NCBI RefSeq assembly: GCF_900105595.1
Contig: NZ_LT629784.1
Coordinates: forward strand, 2,294,001-2,358,000
DNA: 64,000 bases
Direction: 5' to 3'
Origin: Stappia sp. ES.058
GTDB lineage: Bacteria > Pseudomonadota > Alphaproteobacteria > Rhizobiales > Stappiaceae
The notes beneath the pieces are model-generated. The model ran no database searches. It had not been told where the DNA came from and saw nothing but the letters and a program-made list of their open reading frames with translations. Shown here piece after piece: positions 42,716 through 53,033 of the stretch (the stretch's first letter is position 1; every line of letters starts with the position of its first letter). The position numbers were made by a program, and so were the translations under genes.

Positions 42716-42983
42716 CACCGACAAACCTCGCCGCCGGGTCCGGCCCGGCGGCGAAACGCCAACCTTGCAGATCCCGGTCGCCGCCCGCGCGTCACGCCCC
42801 CGGCGTTTCGCCGTCAAGCGCCAGGCTGCCTCCTCAATGCCGCTGCCAGATCAATGCCTCGGTCGGAACCACGACCGCCGCGAGCGAACCGGCATCTGGG
42901 CGGCCCGGTCTCTTTCGGGGCTTGCCAGACGGCACATCCCGTGGATTGCTGTTGGCGAACGATTTGTCGAGCGGGAGCATTTC

Positions 42984-43619
42984 ATGGACTTCGATATCTG
43001 GCTGGCCTTTGCCGTTGCGTCTTTCCTGATGCTCGCCGTTCCGGGACCGACCATACTCCTCGTCGTTTCCTACGCGCTCTCGCAGGGCCGCTCCGTCGCG
43101 GCCGCCGTCGTTGCCGGGGTCGTGCTCGGGGATCTCACGGCCATGACCGCATCCATCTCCGGGCTCGGCGCGCTGCTTGCCACCTCCGCCACGCTGTTCA
43201 CCGTGCTCAAGTGGGTGGGCGCCGCCTATCTGGTCTGGCTCGGCCTGAAACTCTGGCGCGCGCCCGTCGCAACAAAGGTACTGGAGCAGGAAACACAGGC
43301 GCAGACGGTTTCGCCTCTGCGGATCGTGGGCCATTCCTATGCGGTGACCGCGCTCAACCCAAAAAGTATTGTCTTCTTTGTCGCCTTCCTGCCGCTCTTC
43401 GTTGATCCCACCCGGCCACTTCTCGGCCAGGCGGTGATCCTGGAGGCAACCTTCGTTGTCCTCGCCGCCCTCAACGCGGCGGCCTTCGGTTTCATGGCCG
43501 CCGCAGTCGGCGCGCGGCTGACGCGCCCTTCCGTACGACGGGCGATCAACAGGATCGGCGGGTCGGCCATGATCGGTGCAGGTCTGCTCGTGCTCGGATG
43601 GCGGCGCACAACGAACTGA
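42984..43619 (+). CDS. LysE/RhtB-family amino-acid exporter
   Basis: 211 residues from ATG 42984 behind GGGAG. Six hydrophobic helices, with the family start FAVASFLMLAVPGPTILLVVSYALSQG and the loop VTALNPKSIVFFVAFLPLFVDP. The family exports amino acids and derivatives such as homoserine or threonine at the inner membrane. It converges with gatA. Confidence 0.93.
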   Translation: MDFDIWLAFAVASFLMLAVPGPTILLVVSYALSQGRSVAAAVVAGVVLGDLTAMTASISGLGALLATSATLFTVLKWVGAAYLVWLGLKLWRAPVATKVLEQETQAQTVSPLRIVGHSYAVTALNPKSIVFFVAFLPLFVDPTRPLLGQAVILEATFVVLAALNAAAFGFMAAAVGARLTRPSVRRAINRIGGSAMIGAGLLVLGWRRTTN

Positions 43620-43724
43620 CCACCAGCGAGCCAACCACCGGCAGGTCATCGCGAAATGGCGCGCCTCCCCGGGGACGCGCCTCCCTTCAACGCAACACGG
43701 AATACCAGCCGCGAACGCCTGCAG

Positions 43725-45197
43725 TCACCACCATCTGGCCGGTTTGAAGCGCCCGGCCGCTTCCTCGATAACGCTGCCAAGACTGTAGAGCGCTTCCTCG
43801 CCGAAGGGCCGACCGATCAGTTGAAGACCAAGCGGCAAGCCGTCCCGGTTGAGCCCCGCAGGCACGGCAAGACCCGGCAGTCCGGCCATGTTCACCGTCA
43901 CGGTGAAGATATCGAGAAGATACATGGCGACCGGATCGGTGACCGCACCGGGCGCGAAGGCCGCGTCCGGCGTTGCCGGTGTCAGGATCGCATCAACGCC
44001 TGCGTCGAAGGACTGGTCGAAGTCGCGCTTGATCAGCGTGCGGACTTTCTGTGCCTTGAGATAGTAGGCATCGTAGTAACCGGCGGAGAGCACATAGGTC
44101 CCGATCAGCACCCGCCGCTTGACCTCGGAGCCAAAACCGGCCGCGCGGGTCTTTTCGTACATGTCGGCGATATCATCCCCGTCGACACGCAATCCGTAGC
44201 GCACGCCGTCATAGCGGGCGAGGTTGGACGAGGCTTCCGCCGGCGCCACGATGTAGTAGGCCGGCAGCGCATATTTTGTATGCGGCAGGGAAATGTCGAC
44301 GATCTCCGCGCCGGCCTCCTTCAGCCAGTCGATGCCCTGCTGCCAGAGCGCGTTGACCTCCTCGGACATGCCCTCGACGCGGTACTCTTTCGGAATGCCG
44401 ATCCGCAGTCCGCGCACCGACTTTCCAACCGCAGCCTCGTAATCCGGCACCGGCACGTCGACGCTGGTGGTGTCCTTCGCGTCGACGGAAGCCATGGAAC
44501 GCAGCATGACGGCGTTGTCGCGAACCGTCCGCGTGATGGGCCCGGCCTGGTCGAGCGACGAGGCAAAGGCGACCGTGCCCCAGCGCGAGCAGCGCCCGTA
44601 TGTCGGCTTCATGCCGACCGTGCCGGTCAGCGCGGCCGGCTGGCGGATCGATCCGCCGGTATCGGTCGCGGTCGCGCCCACGCACAGCGCACCGGCAACG
44701 GCAGCGGCGGACCCGCCGGACGATCCGCCCGGCACCAGCGCCTCGTCGGAGCCTTTCCGCTTCCACGGATTGACGACATTTCCGTAATAGGAGGTTTCAT
44801 TCGACGAGCCCATGGCGAATTCGTCCATGTTCAGCTTGCCGAGCATCACTGCCCCGTCGGCCCAAAGGTTGGCGGTAACGGTCGATTCGTAGCGCGGCTT
44901 GAAACCGTCGAGAATGTGGCTGCAGGCCTGCGTATGCACCCCTTCGGTGGCGAAGAGATCCTTGACGCCAAGAGGAATGCCCTCCAGCGCCCCGCCCTCG
45001 CCCTTGCCGAGCTTTTCATCGGAGGCCGCCGCCATCTCCAGGGCCCTGTCCCCGGTGACCGCGACATAGGCGTTCAGCGCCTGATTGCCGGCCGCGATCT
45101 CGCCCAGATAGGCGTCCGTGATCTCGCGGGCGCTGAAGTCACGCGCGGAAAGCCCGTCGCGCGCCTCGGTCAGGGTCAGTTTCGTCAGCTCGGTCAT
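43725..45197 (-). CDS. gatA: Asp-tRNA(Asn)/Glu-tRNA(Gln) amidotransferase subunit A
   Basis: 490 residues from ATG 45197 (an upstream in-frame start exists but the family starts here). The amidase signature with its catalytic Lys-Ser-Ser triad is visible: [10 protein letters not shown] has the Lys, [14 protein letters not shown] the two serines, and [11 protein letters not shown] the oxyanion loop. GatA releases ammonia from glutamine for GatB. It is the third gene of gatC-GNAT-gatA. Confidence 0.97.
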   Translation of the reverse strand: MTELTKLTLTEARDGLSARDFSAREITDAYLGEIAAGNQALNAYVAVTGDRALEMAAASDEKLGKGEGGALEGIPLGVKDLFATEGVHTQACSHILDGFKPRYESTVTANLWADGAVMLGKLNMDEFAMGSSNETSYYGNVVNPWKRKGSDEALVPGGSSGGSAAAVAGALCVGATATDTGGSIRQPAALTGTVGMKPTYGRCSRWGTVAFASSLDQAGPITRTVRDNAVMLRSMASVDAKDTTSVDVPVPDYEAAVGKSVRGLRIGIPKEYRVEGMSEEVNALWQQGIDWLKEAGAEIVDISLPHTKYALPAYYIVAPAEASSNLARYDGVRYGLRVDGDDIADMYEKTRAAGFGSEVKRRVLIGTYVLSAGYYDAYYLKAQKVRTLIKRDFDQSFDAGVDAILTPATPDAAFAPGAVTDPVAMYLLDIFTVTVNMAGLPGLAVPAGLNRDGLPLGLQLIGRPFGEEALYSLGSVIEEAAGRFKPARWW

Positions 45198-45223
45198 GTC
45201 TTGGTCTCGCTGGGCTGTTCGCG

Positions 45224-45697
45224 TCACGCGTTGGAAAGAAGCGGTTTTTCGAAAAAGGCGGTGAAGGGCGTGTCGGAATAATCCAGCACCGGGCCGCAGC
45301 CGACAAATCCGGCTCGCTCATAGACACGCGCAGCGGCCTTGTAGTTGTTGCCGGTCTCCAGCACCAGACGCGCAAGGCCTTCGCTGCGGGCAAGCGCCTC
45401 GATCTCGGCAAGGATCTCGCCGCCAATGCCCTGGCCCTGAGCCTCGGGGCGCGTGTACATGCGCTTAACCTCACCGACGCTGCCTGGATGGCGCCGCAAG
45501 GCGCCGCACGCCATAAGGGCGTTCGTTTCCAGGTCGCGCACGACAAACACGGTGGTGTCCGCACCCGCCATGTCCTCGACACTCATATGGTGACAGGTGT
45601 CGGCCGGCGTGAGCGAGAGCAGCAAGCCATTCAGGTCCGCGATCAGGGCGCGCATGTCGTCGGTGAGCGGAGACTCAACGCCGATGACAACCTTCAC
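45224..45697 (-). CDS. GNAT acetyltransferase between gatC and gatA
   Basis: 157 residues from GTG 45697, three bases after the gatC stop, so probably translated by coupling. The acetyl-CoA loop is [28 protein letters not shown], with ARVYERAGF typical of the C-terminus. [20 protein letters not shown] is the preceding hairpin. It ends 26 bases before the gatA start. The substrate is unknown; the location suggests co-expression with the amidotransferase, not necessarily shared function. Confidence 0.9.
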   Translation of the reverse strand: MKVVIGVESPLTDDMRALIADLNGLLLSLTPADTCHHMSVEDMAGADTTVFVVRDLETNALMACGALRRHPGSVGEVKRMYTRPEAQGQGIGGEILAEIEALARSEGLARLVLETGNNYKAAARVYERAGFVGCGPVLDYSDTPFTAFFEKPLLSNA

Positions 45698-45700
45698 GGC

Positions 45701-45988
45701 CTATTCCACCACCTTCGGAACCATGAAGAACTTGTCCTCCGACATCGGCGCATTGGCGACCACATCCTGCGGGTAACCGCCGTCATCGACCACATCGGCG
45801 CGCTTCTTCATCTCCTGCTTGACCACCGACGTCATCGGCTCGACGCCGCTGACGTCCGCTTCGTCCAACTGCTCGACGAAGGCAAGAATCGCGTTCAATT
45901 CGCCGGTCATCTGGTCGGCTTCGGTGTCCGTGACCTTGATGCGCGCAAGATGCGCAACGCGTTTCACCGTGTCGATATCGACGGACAT
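45701..45988 (-). CDS. gatC: Asp-tRNA(Asn)/Glu-tRNA(Gln) amidotransferase subunit C
   Basis: 95 residues. [20 protein letters not shown], the helix [21 protein letters not shown] and the C-terminal [16 protein letters not shown] are GatC features. It wraps around the GatA-GatB interface and stabilises the complex. It is the first gene of the minus-strand group gatC-GNAT-gatA. Confidence 0.97.
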   Translation of the reverse strand: MSVDIDTVKRVAHLARIKVTDTEADQMTGELNAILAFVEQLDEADVSGVEPMTSVVKQEMKKRADVVDDGGYPQDVVANAPMSEDKFFMVPKVVE

Positions 45989-46136
45989 TGGGATCTCCGG
46001 ATTGCCTCGGGCGACGGGGACCTATCGGCGGAACCGCTCCGCGCGAGGCTGCCCCCGACAGGAGGCCTATATCACCGGGACAAACCCGCCCGCAAGCCAA
46101 AGGGCGCAGGCCGCACCGCCTGCCCGGCCACAGGGG

Positions 46137-46604
46137 TCACGCACCAATGGCGCGCGCGACAGCCATTGCCGGGGCCGGCGAGACCGGCAGCAGCCTGCTT
46201 CGCGGCGCGGCAAACCCTCTCCCGAACAGCCGGGCCAGCGTCTCGCCCCGATACTGCCGCTCCTCGACGATCTCTCCGCCGGCCCAGACCTGCGCGTGAA
46301 AAACCTCCTCGCGCACGACCCGGCCATCGATGTCGACCCCGTCGGTGCGACAGTAAAACCGCACCCGTCCCGTATCGCGCTCGCAAGCGAGATCATCGAA
46401 CGTGCCGCGCACCATCGCGAAACGGCGCAAGACCGGCTGAAGCTTGCGCAAGGCCGTACGCCTGTCGCGCGCAACCAGAATGTCGTTTTCGAAAAGGCGC
46501 GCGTCGGGCGAATAATGCGTCTCGACCGCATCGAGAAGGTCGCCCCTGGCGAGGCTCAGCAGGAAATCGTCAAGCTTGCTGCGAAACGGGATCTGATGTG
46601 ACAT
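46137..46604 (-). CDS. SnoaL-like NTF2-fold protein
   Basis: 155 residues, no signal peptide. LDDFLLSLARGDLLDAVETHYSPDARLFEND, RDRRTALRKLQPVLRRFA, GRVVREEVFHAQVWAGGEIVEERQYRG fit the SnoaL/DUF4440-type cone. The residues after about 125 are Ala/Pro/Arg-rich and not conserved. A ligand-binding or isomerase role is possible; nothing in the surroundings narrows it. Confidence 0.8.
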   Translation of the reverse strand: MSHQIPFRSKLDDFLLSLARGDLLDAVETHYSPDARLFENDILVARDRRTALRKLQPVLRRFAMVRGTFDDLACERDTGRVRFYCRTDGVDIDGRVVREEVFHAQVWAGGEIVEERQYRGETLARLFGRGFAAPRSRLLPVSPAPAMAVARAIGA

Positions 46605-46871
46605 GGCCTGTCCGGACGCTGGAATCGGATAAGAACATTACGTGAACATTTGATCCCTGTCCAGCGCGACAACACCGTTTTGCGACCCTAGCGCGTCATG
46701 CCTTATTCACTTGGCAAGGCTCCTCTGCTTGGAGCCGCCAGTGTGCTTGCGCCCTCCGCCGGGCGGCCATTCCCGCAAGCGAGGATAACCGGCCTTAGGT
46801 GGGTCAGGCGACTGTAAAGGCTTGTTGCCTTCCATTATGAAAGCGTAGTCTTGCGCAAAGGAGTGACAAAC

Positions 46872-47555
46872 ATGGCCAGCAAAGCGCGCGCCGCATTCGA
46901 CAAGAATGCAAAGGACATAAAGCGGCTGATCGAGTTGCATGAGAACGTAGGCGGTACAGCTCCTGGCCGACGCCGCGGGCTGGAGGTTCTTAATAAATCA
47001 GCAATCGTGCTGATTACTGCTTTCTGGGAGGCTTACTGCGAAGACATTGCGGCGGAAGGGCTTGAACACATCGTTGAGCACGCTGAGTCGGCAGATGCGC
47101 TGCCAAACGAATTGAAGAAGATCATCGCTAAAAAATTGAAAGATCAACCGCATGAGCTTGAGGTATGGAAAATCGCTGACGACGGTTGGCGTGCCTATCT
47201 CTCCATTCACCTTGAGGAACTCAAGAAGCAGAGAGACAGAAAGCTTAACACACCAAAGAGCGACCGGATCAATGAGCTTTTCAAGTCGGCGGTCGGCATA
47301 GAGAAAATGACCAGCCACTGGTATTGGCCGCAGAAGATGAAATCAGAGAGGGCGCAGGAAACGCTGGACGATTTCGTATCTCTGCGTGGGGCCATTGCCC
47401 ATCGTGGTCAGCACGATAGGAGCGTGACCAAGAAGAACGTCACTGACTATTTCGAATTTGTTCAATCGCTAGTTTCCAAGACGGGTGGCGAAGTCAACAA
47501 GCATGTGAAAAAGGTAACAAAGAAGCCATTGTGGACCACCAAGCGGTCCCGATGA
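46872..47555 (+). CDS. HEPN-domain protein (RiboL-PSP-HEPN type)
   Basis: 227 residues from ATG 46872 with AAAGGAGTG upstream. The protein is helical and charged, with WEAYCEDIAAEGLEHI near the start and the HEPN signature RGAIAHRG, where Arg172-x4-His177 is the RNase motif. The arrangement matches the RiboL-PSP-HEPN family, found in RNA-targeting defence and stress systems. Codon use is less GC-rich than in its neighbours, a sign of lateral acquisition. No nucleotidyltransferase antitoxin or other partner gene is adjacent. Confidence 0.85.
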   Translation: MASKARAAFDKNAKDIKRLIELHENVGGTAPGRRRGLEVLNKSAIVLITAFWEAYCEDIAAEGLEHIVEHAESADALPNELKKIIAKKLKDQPHELEVWKIADDGWRAYLSIHLEELKKQRDRKLNTPKSDRINELFKSAVGIEKMTSHWYWPQKMKSERAQETLDDFVSLRGAIAHRGQHDRSVTKKNVTDYFEFVQSLVSKTGGEVNKHVKKVTKKPLWTTKRSR

Positions 47556-47610
47556 TTAGCTCGATGAAACTTGGAAGTGGCGTTTACGCCCACCACGCAT
47601 ACTGCGGGTC

Positions 47611-47625
47611 CCCGGCTTTGCCGGG
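47611..47625 (+). terminator. GC-rich hairpin after the HEPN gene
   Basis: CCCGGC-TTT-GCCGGG is a perfect six-base stem with a three-base loop, 56 bases after the HEPN stop. It is not followed by a T-run, so it may be a weak terminator or just a stable hairpin. Confidence 0.35.
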
Positions 47626-47730
47626 CGCGGAGTGCCCCGCCCCCGGTTGGCTTGCTTCGTTTGCGCGGCATAGCTCATCTGGACGACGAGCCCGGCGGCT
47701 AGGCCACGAGCTCATGAATGGGGCCGTGAC

Positions 47731-48438
47731 CTAAACCTCGAAGGATCCGCCCGGGTCGGTGACCTTCACCTTCGATGCATCCGCTCCCATTTCGGCGAGA
47801 AAACCGTCGGCGGACTGGTCGAGAATCGGGAAGGTGCCGTAGTGGCACGGCAGGATCGTCTCGAAATCGAAGAAGCGCTTGCAGGCGATCGCCGCCGTTT
47901 TCGCCCCCATGGTGAAACGGTCGCCGATCGGCACGACACCGATTTTCGGGGCGTAAAGCTCCTGGATCAGCGCCATGTCGCCGAACAGATCCGTATCGCC
48001 CATATGGTAGAACGTGGGCTGGCCTTCCGCGTCCACGACAAGTCCGTTCGGTTGGCCCATGTAGACCGGCGGCCAGCCTTTGGCGAGCGACGACGAGGTG
48101 TGGTGCGCCTGGGTCAGCGAAACGGTGAAGGGACCGACGTCGACCGTGCCGCCGCAGCCCATCGGGTTGATGTTCTCGTGCCCCTCGGACTGCACCCACA
48201 TGGCGATCTCGAAATTCGCCGTGACCTGCGCCCCGGTCTTACGGGCGATGTCGAGGGTGTCGCCGATGTGATCGTCATGTCCGTGGGTCAGCAGAATGTG
48301 GGTCACGCCGTCGCTGACGCCGTCGACGCTCAAGGATTCGGGAAAGGACGGGTTTCCGCTCAAGAACGGATCGATCAGAATGGATGCCTGCGGAATGTCG
48401 AGGCGGCAGGCGGCGTGACCGAGATAGGTGATCTTCAT
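47731..48438 (-). CDS. UPF0173 metal-dependent hydrolase (MBL fold)
   Basis: 235 residues. MKITYLGHAACRLD and the metallo-beta-lactamase motif LLTHGHDDHIGD define the family; AHHTSSS, YHMGDTDLFGDM and LPCHYGTFPILDQ supply further metal ligands. Two metal ions are expected. UPF0173 enzymes are cytoplasmic hydrolases with no settled substrate. The gene diverges from ruvX. Confidence 0.93.
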   Translation of the reverse strand: MKITYLGHAACRLDIPQASILIDPFLSGNPSFPESLSVDGVSDGVTHILLTHGHDDHIGDTLDIARKTGAQVTANFEIAMWVQSEGHENINPMGCGGTVDVGPFTVSLTQAHHTSSSLAKGWPPVYMGQPNGLVVDAEGQPTFYHMGDTDLFGDMALIQELYAPKIGVVPIGDRFTMGAKTAAIACKRFFDFETILPCHYGTFPILDQSADGFLAEMGADASKVKVTDPGGSFEV

Positions 48439-48545
48439 TGCAGGTCTCCCTTGGATGCGATCTGTCTCCCCGAGACTATCCGGATGCGGCGCGCCTGCAA
48501 TCCCGCTCCCTGTTCGCGCAGGCAGACGCGTGCTAAAGCCTCGTC

Positions 48546-49091
48546 ATGGCGCAAGATCCCCTCCTTCCCCACAATGACTTTGCTCTTCGGCTTCCGCGCA
48601 TCGGCCGTCTCATCGGGCTCGACCTTGGAACGAAGACAATCGGCCTTGCGCTGTCCGATCTCGGACGCGGCATCGCGACCCCGCTCGAGACAATCAAACG
48701 CAAGAAGTTCGGTGTCGATGCCGCAGCGTTGCTTGCCATATGCAAGACGCACGAGGTCTGCGGAATGGTACTCGGCCTGCCGCTCAACATGGACGGCTCC
48801 GAAGGGCCGCGCGTCCAGGCGACGCGCGCCTTTGCCCGCAATCTCCTGCCGCTGACGGACCTGCCGCTGACCGCCTGGGACGAACGCCTGTCGACGGCCG
48901 CCGTCACACGCACATTGATCGAGGCGGACCGCTCGCGCGCCCGGCGCGCGGAACTCGTCGACAAGATGGCCGCCGCCTACATCCTGCAAGGGTGCCTCGA
49001 CCGGCTGTCCCGCATTCACCGCGATGCCGAGGAGAACGCGGCCAAGGAAAAAGCGGTCGAGGAGAGCGGACGCGGAGACGACAGGCAATGA
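48546..49091 (+). CDS. ruvX: RuvX/YqgF, pre-16S rRNA processing nuclease
   Basis: 181 residues. The RNase H-like fold is seen in [17 protein letters not shown] (first Asp), [13 protein letters not shown] and [16 protein letters not shown] (Glu), and [11 protein letters not shown] gives the last Asp. The enzyme matures the 5' end of 16S rRNA, and is also described as a Holliday-junction-resolvase-like protein. It overlaps the next gene by ATGA. Confidence 0.95.
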   Translation: MAQDPLLPHNDFALRLPRIGRLIGLDLGTKTIGLALSDLGRGIATPLETIKRKKFGVDAAALLAICKTHEVCGMVLGLPLNMDGSEGPRVQATRAFARNLLPLTDLPLTAWDERLSTAAVTRTLIEADRSRARRAELVDKMAAAYILQGCLDRLSRIHRDAEENAAKEKAVEESGRGDDRQ

Positions 49092-50014
49092 GCATTGTCT
49101 TCAATGCCTTGTTGCCGGTCCTGCTTGTCATCGCCACGGGCTATCTCGTCGCCCGCATGGGAATCATCACCGGCGAGCAGTGGCGCGGCATCGAGCGCAT
49201 CGCCTATTTTGTGCTGTTTCCCGCAATCATCATCGCAACGGTTGCGCAGACCGATTTCATGGCTCTGCCGGCCTTCGAGATGAGCGCGACGCTGGTCGCC
49301 TCGGTCATCACCATGGCGGTGATCGCGCTTGGCCTGCAGCCGCTGTTGCGTCGTGTTTTTCTTGTGGACGGACCAAGGTTCACCTCCGTGTTCCAGGGCG
49401 CAACGCGCTGGAACACCTTCGTTGCACTTGCCATTGCGAACAAGATGCTGGGGCCCGACGGCGTTGCCCTTCTTGCGGTGGCGATCGTCGCCATGGTGCC
49501 CTTGCTGAACGTCATGTGCGTGCTGGTCCTTTCGCATTTCACCAGCGGCGCCGCACCGGGTGTCCGCAAGATCGTGCTCGACCTCGTCCGCAATCCCTTC
49601 ATCTGGTCGACCGCAACGGGCCTCGCCTTGAATGTCACCGGTCTGCCGCTGCCGCTATTTGCGTGGTCGACGCTCGAGATTCTCGGCAGCGCCGCCCTGC
49701 CGATCGGCATCGTCTGCGTGGGAGCCGGCCTCGATCTCAACGCGCTCCGCCGACCGGGGCCTGCGCTCTCCACCGCGCTGGTGCTCAAACTCGCCGTAAT
49801 GCCGGTGCTCGGATTCTCCTATGCGACGCTCATGGGCGTTCACGGTCCAGCCTTCACCGCCGTGATGATTGCCATGTCGTTGCCCAGCGCCGGGGGATCC
49901 TATCTGCTGGCGCGCCAGATGGGCGGCGACGCCAAACTGATGGCCGAGATCCTGACGCTGCAAACGCTTGCCGCCGCCGTGACGATGCCGATCGCCCTTC
50001 TCGTCGCGGTATGA
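49088..50014 (+). CDS. AEC-family transporter (auxin-efflux-carrier type)
   Basis: 308 residues from ATG 49088, overlapping the ruvX stop by ATGA. Ten hydrophobic helices in two inverted halves: [19 protein letters not shown] at the start, [21 protein letters not shown], then [15 protein letters not shown] and [15 protein letters not shown]. Such carriers export small acids or amino-acid derivatives. The pairing with ruvX is a translational arrangement and need not imply function. Confidence 0.92.
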   Translation: MSIVFNALLPVLLVIATGYLVARMGIITGEQWRGIERIAYFVLFPAIIIATVAQTDFMALPAFEMSATLVASVITMAVIALGLQPLLRRVFLVDGPRFTSVFQGATRWNTFVALAIANKMLGPDGVALLAVAIVAMVPLLNVMCVLVLSHFTSGAAPGVRKIVLDLVRNPFIWSTATGLALNVTGLPLPLFAWSTLEILGSAALPIGIVCVGAGLDLNALRRPGPALSTALVLKLAVMPVLGFSYATLMGVHGPAFTAVMIAMSLPSAGGSYLLARQMGGDAKLMAEILTLQTLAAAVTMPIALLVAV

Positions 50015-50109
50015 AAACCGCCCGACACCAAACCGACCCGTAAAAAGCGGGCATATGCGCCAGGGCGCGCTTGAGCCGGCGCGCACTTGCCCCTATAGGG
50101 TAGCCTTTA

Positions 50110-51066
50110 ATGAGCGCACAAACCTCCCCCCTCGCGGATGCCTATCCGCACCGTCACCTGCTCGGGATCGAAGGTCTCCAGCCGCACGAAATCCTTGCCC
50201 TTCTCGATCGTGCCGAAAGCGCGGTGGAGATCAGTCGCCAGGTGGAGAAGAAAAAGACCGTCCTGCGGGGCCGCACGCAGATCAATCTCTTCTTCGAAGC
50301 CTCCACGCGCACGCAATCCTCCTTCGAAATCGCCGGCAAACGCCTCGGCGCGGACGTGATGAACATGTCGGTGTCGTCGTCTTCGGTAAAGAAGGGCGAA
50401 ACGCTGATCGACACGGCGGCAACGCTCAACGCCATGCATCCCGACATCATCGTCGTGCGCCACCACGCGGCCGGCGCGGTGCATCTCCTTGCCCAGAAGG
50501 TCGGCTGTTCGGTGATCAACGCCGGCGACGGTGCGCATGAGCATCCGACGCAAGCGTTGCTCGACGCCCTCACGATCCGCCGTCACAAGGGCAAGATCGC
50601 GCGGCTGACAATCGCCATTTGCGGCGACATCCTGCATTCGCGGGTGGCACGCTCCAACATCATCCTGCTCAACGCGCTGGGTGCACGGGTGAAGGTTGTG
50701 GCGCCCTCCACGCTGCTTCCCAACGACATCGAAAAGATGGGTGTCGAAGTCTGCCCAACCATGCGTGAAGGTCTGGCGGATGCGGATATCGTCATGATGC
50801 TTCGGCTGCAGCGCGAGCGTATGGCGGGCGCCTTCATTCCGTCCGTGCGTGAGTATTTCCGCTACTACGGCCTGGACGCCGAAAAGCTCTCCGCCGCCAA
50901 GCCTGACGCACTCGTCATGCACCCCGGTCCGATGAACCGGGGAGTGGAAATCGATCCGGAAATCGCCGACGGCCCGCAGAGCCTGATCCGCGAACAGGTC
51001 GAGATGGGCGTCGCCGTGCGCATGGCCGTGCTCGAGGCCCTCTCAGCGCATCTGCCAAACCGGTGA
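50110..51066 (+). CDS. pyrB: Aspartate carbamoyltransferase catalytic subunit
   Basis: 318 residues. The carbamoyl-phosphate site [43 protein letters not shown] and the [14 protein letters not shown] end are diagnostic. It joins carbamoyl phosphate and aspartate in the first step unique to pyrimidine synthesis. It lies 11 bases before pyrC', and the two products probably form one complex, as known for pyrB-pyrC' pairs. Confidence 0.97.
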   Translation: MSAQTSPLADAYPHRHLLGIEGLQPHEILALLDRAESAVEISRQVEKKKTVLRGRTQINLFFEASTRTQSSFEIAGKRLGADVMNMSVSSSSVKKGETLIDTAATLNAMHPDIIVVRHHAAGAVHLLAQKVGCSVINAGDGAHEHPTQALLDALTIRRHKGKIARLTIAICGDILHSRVARSNIILLNALGARVKVVAPSTLLPNDIEKMGVEVCPTMREGLADADIVMMLRLQRERMAGAFIPSVREYFRYYGLDAEKLSAAKPDALVMHPGPMNRGVEIDPEIADGPQSLIREQVEMGVAVRMAVLEALSAHLPNR

Positions 51067-51077
51067 GGACACCCGAC

Positions 51078-52379
51078 ATGGCTCACGAGATGACGCAGAC
51101 ACCGATCCTTTTCACCAACGCGCGCGTGCTCGACCCTACCCGCAGGCTCGATGCGCCGGGAAGCGTGCTGGTCGTTGACGGCGTCATCGCCGCCGCCGGA
51201 CCCGAAGCGCTCAATCAGGGCGCGCCGGAGGGCACGAGAATCATCGATCTCGCAGGCGCCATCGCAGCCCCGGGGCTTGTCGACATGGACGTCACGGTGG
51301 GTGAGCCGGGCGCGGAACACCGCGAAACGCTGGCCAGCGCCAGCCAGGCGGCGGCGGCCGGCGGCATCACCACGATCGTCACCTCGCCCGACACCGATCC
51401 GATCATCGACGATCCGGCGCTTGTTGACTTCGTGCTTCGCCGCGCCCGCGACACGGCAAGCGTGCGCGTACACCCGATGGCCGCCCTCACCAAACGGCTT
51501 GAGGGTGAGGAAATGAGCGAGATCGGACTGCTCCGGGAGGCCGGCGCCGTCGCCTTTTCCAACGGCAATCATTCGATCACCCATTCCGGCGTGATGCGCA
51601 GGCTCATGACCTATGCGCGCGACTTCGATGCGCTCGTTGTGCACCACACCGAAGATCCCGACCTCGCCGGCGCGGGAGTCATGAATGAAGGTCTGAACGC
51701 CAGTTGGAAAGGCCTGCCGGCAAGTCCGCGCGAAGCCGAGATCATCATGCTGGAGCGCGACCTCAGGCTCGCAAGCCTCACCCGCAGCCGCTATCACGCG
51801 CGCTCCGTGTCCTGTGCCCAAAGCGCCGAGGCGCTGGCGCGGGCAAAGGCCTCCGGCCTCAATGTCACGGCCGGCATCTCGATCAATCATCTGACGCTCA
51901 ACGAAAACGACATCGGCCCCTACCGGACGTTCTTCAAGATGGCGCCGCCGCTTCGTTCGGAGGATGAACGACGCGCCATGGTGGAAGCCCTCGCCGCTGG
52001 CACTATCGACGTCATCGTCTCCGCGCACGACCCGCAGGACGTGGAGACCAAGCGTCATCCCTTTGCGGAAGCCGCCGACGGAGCAATCGGCCTGGAAACC
52101 CTGCTTTCGGCCGGGCTTCGCCTGGTGCATTCGGGCGATGTCCCGATCATGACGCTTCTCGCAGCGATGACCTGCAATCCCGCGGACCGACTCGGACTGC
52201 CGGTCGGACGGCTTGCGGCCGGCGCGCCCGCCGACATCGTCGTGTTCGATCTTGATCGCCCCTGGGTTCTCGACAAGACGAAAATCCGCTCACGGTCCAA
52301 GAACACGCCCTTTGAGGATGCCCGCTTCAGCGGCAAGGTGCTCCATACGATGGTTGCGGGACGACTGCTCCCGTCCTAG
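51078..52379 (+). CDS. Dihydroorotase-like protein lacking metal ligands (PyrC')
   Basis: 433 residues from ATG 51078. It is a dihydroorotase by overall sequence (ILFTNARVLDPTRRLDAPGS, INHLTLNEND, RSRSKNTPFEDARFSGKV). However, the metal-binding HxH normally found in GLVDMHVHLREPG is GLVDMDVTVGEPG here, with Asp71 and Thr73 at the histidine positions, and a later site reads SAHDPQ. It is therefore probably inactive and serves as a structural partner of PyrB, as known for PyrC' in Pseudomonas. A functional dihydroorotase must be elsewhere in the genome. Confidence 0.93.
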   Translation: MAHEMTQTPILFTNARVLDPTRRLDAPGSVLVVDGVIAAAGPEALNQGAPEGTRIIDLAGAIAAPGLVDMDVTVGEPGAEHRETLASASQAAAAGGITTIVTSPDTDPIIDDPALVDFVLRRARDTASVRVHPMAALTKRLEGEEMSEIGLLREAGAVAFSNGNHSITHSGVMRRLMTYARDFDALVVHHTEDPDLAGAGVMNEGLNASWKGLPASPREAEIIMLERDLRLASLTRSRYHARSVSCAQSAEALARAKASGLNVTAGISINHLTLNENDIGPYRTFFKMAPPLRSEDERRAMVEALAAGTIDVIVSAHDPQDVETKRHPFAEAADGAIGLETLLSAGLRLVHSGDVPIMTLLAAMTCNPADRLGLPVGRLAAGAPADIVVFDLDRPWVLDKTKIRSRSKNTPFEDARFSGKVLHTMVAGRLLPS

Positions 52380-52412
52380 TCTTTGCAATGATTGCGCAAC
52401 CGGAGGCTGCAC

Positions 52413-53033
52413 GTGCCCGATCCGATCAGCTGGGCCCACGCTTGGCCCTATTTTCTGGCCGCCCTTGTCTTCGGCTATCTCTTGGGCTCGATCCCCTTCG
52501 GCCTCGTGGTCACGCGGATCGCCGGTGAAGGCGATATCCGCTCCATCGGATCCGGCAACATCGGCACCACCAACGTTCTGCGCACCGGCAAGAAACACCT
52601 CGCCGCCCTCACGCTTCTGGGCGATGCGCTCAAGGGCACGGTCGCGGTGGTGATCGCCTCCCGGTTCGGTGGACCGGATGCCGCTGTGATCGCCGGTTTC
52701 GGCGCCTTTCTCGGCCACCTCTTTCCCGTCTGGCTGCGATTTCGCGGCGGCAAGGGAGTGGCGACCTATCTCGGCATCCTGCTTGGCCTGTTCTGGCCGG
52801 CAGCGCTCGCCTTCGCCGCGATCTGGGTCGCGATGGCCGCCCTGTTTCGCTATTCGTCCCTGTCCGCTCTTGTTGCAAGTCTCGCAACGCCTGTTCTCCT
52901 CTATGTCGTTTTCGAGCGCATTCAGCTTGCAGAGCTCATGGGCTTGCTCACCGTGATCCTCTGGGCGAAGCATCACGAGAACATCGCCCGTCTCATCAGG
53001 GGAACCGAAGGTCGGATCGGACAAAAGGGATGA
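52413..53033 (+). CDS. plsY: Glycerol-3-phosphate acyltransferase PlsY
   Basis: 206 residues from GTG 52413, which follows CGGAGG by the right distance; a TTG at 52392 is in frame but less well placed. [35 protein letters not shown] and [17 protein letters not shown] are the three conserved PlsY motifs. It acylates glycerol-3-phosphate with acyl-phosphate at the inner membrane in the first step of phospholipid synthesis. Its stop overlaps the dprA start. Confidence 0.95.
   Translation: MPDPISWAHAWPYFLAALVFGYLLGSIPFGLVVTRIAGEGDIRSIGSGNIGTTNVLRTGKKHLAALTLLGDALKGTVAVVIASRFGGPDAAVIAGFGAFLGHLFPVWLRFRGGKGVATYLGILLGLFWPAALAFAAIWVAMAALFRYSSLSALVASLATPVLLYVVFERIQLAELMGLLTVILWAKHHENIARLIRGTEGRIGQKG

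Noticed and set aside
43658..43683. Self-complementary GGCGCGCCTCCCCGGGGACGCGCC-like hairpin between lysE and gatA
   Set aside because: It is a GC-rich stem with mismatches and no T-run on either strand, so I do not call it a terminator.
43656..45281. 541-codon open frame on the + strand
   Set aside because: It lies fully opposite gatA, which has all catalytic motifs; the + strand translation is rich in His/Arg and has no domain. It is a GC-rich antisense shadow.
46707..46940. Minus-strand open frame before the HEPN gene
   Set aside because: It overlaps the HEPN start and ribosome site and has no family resemblance.
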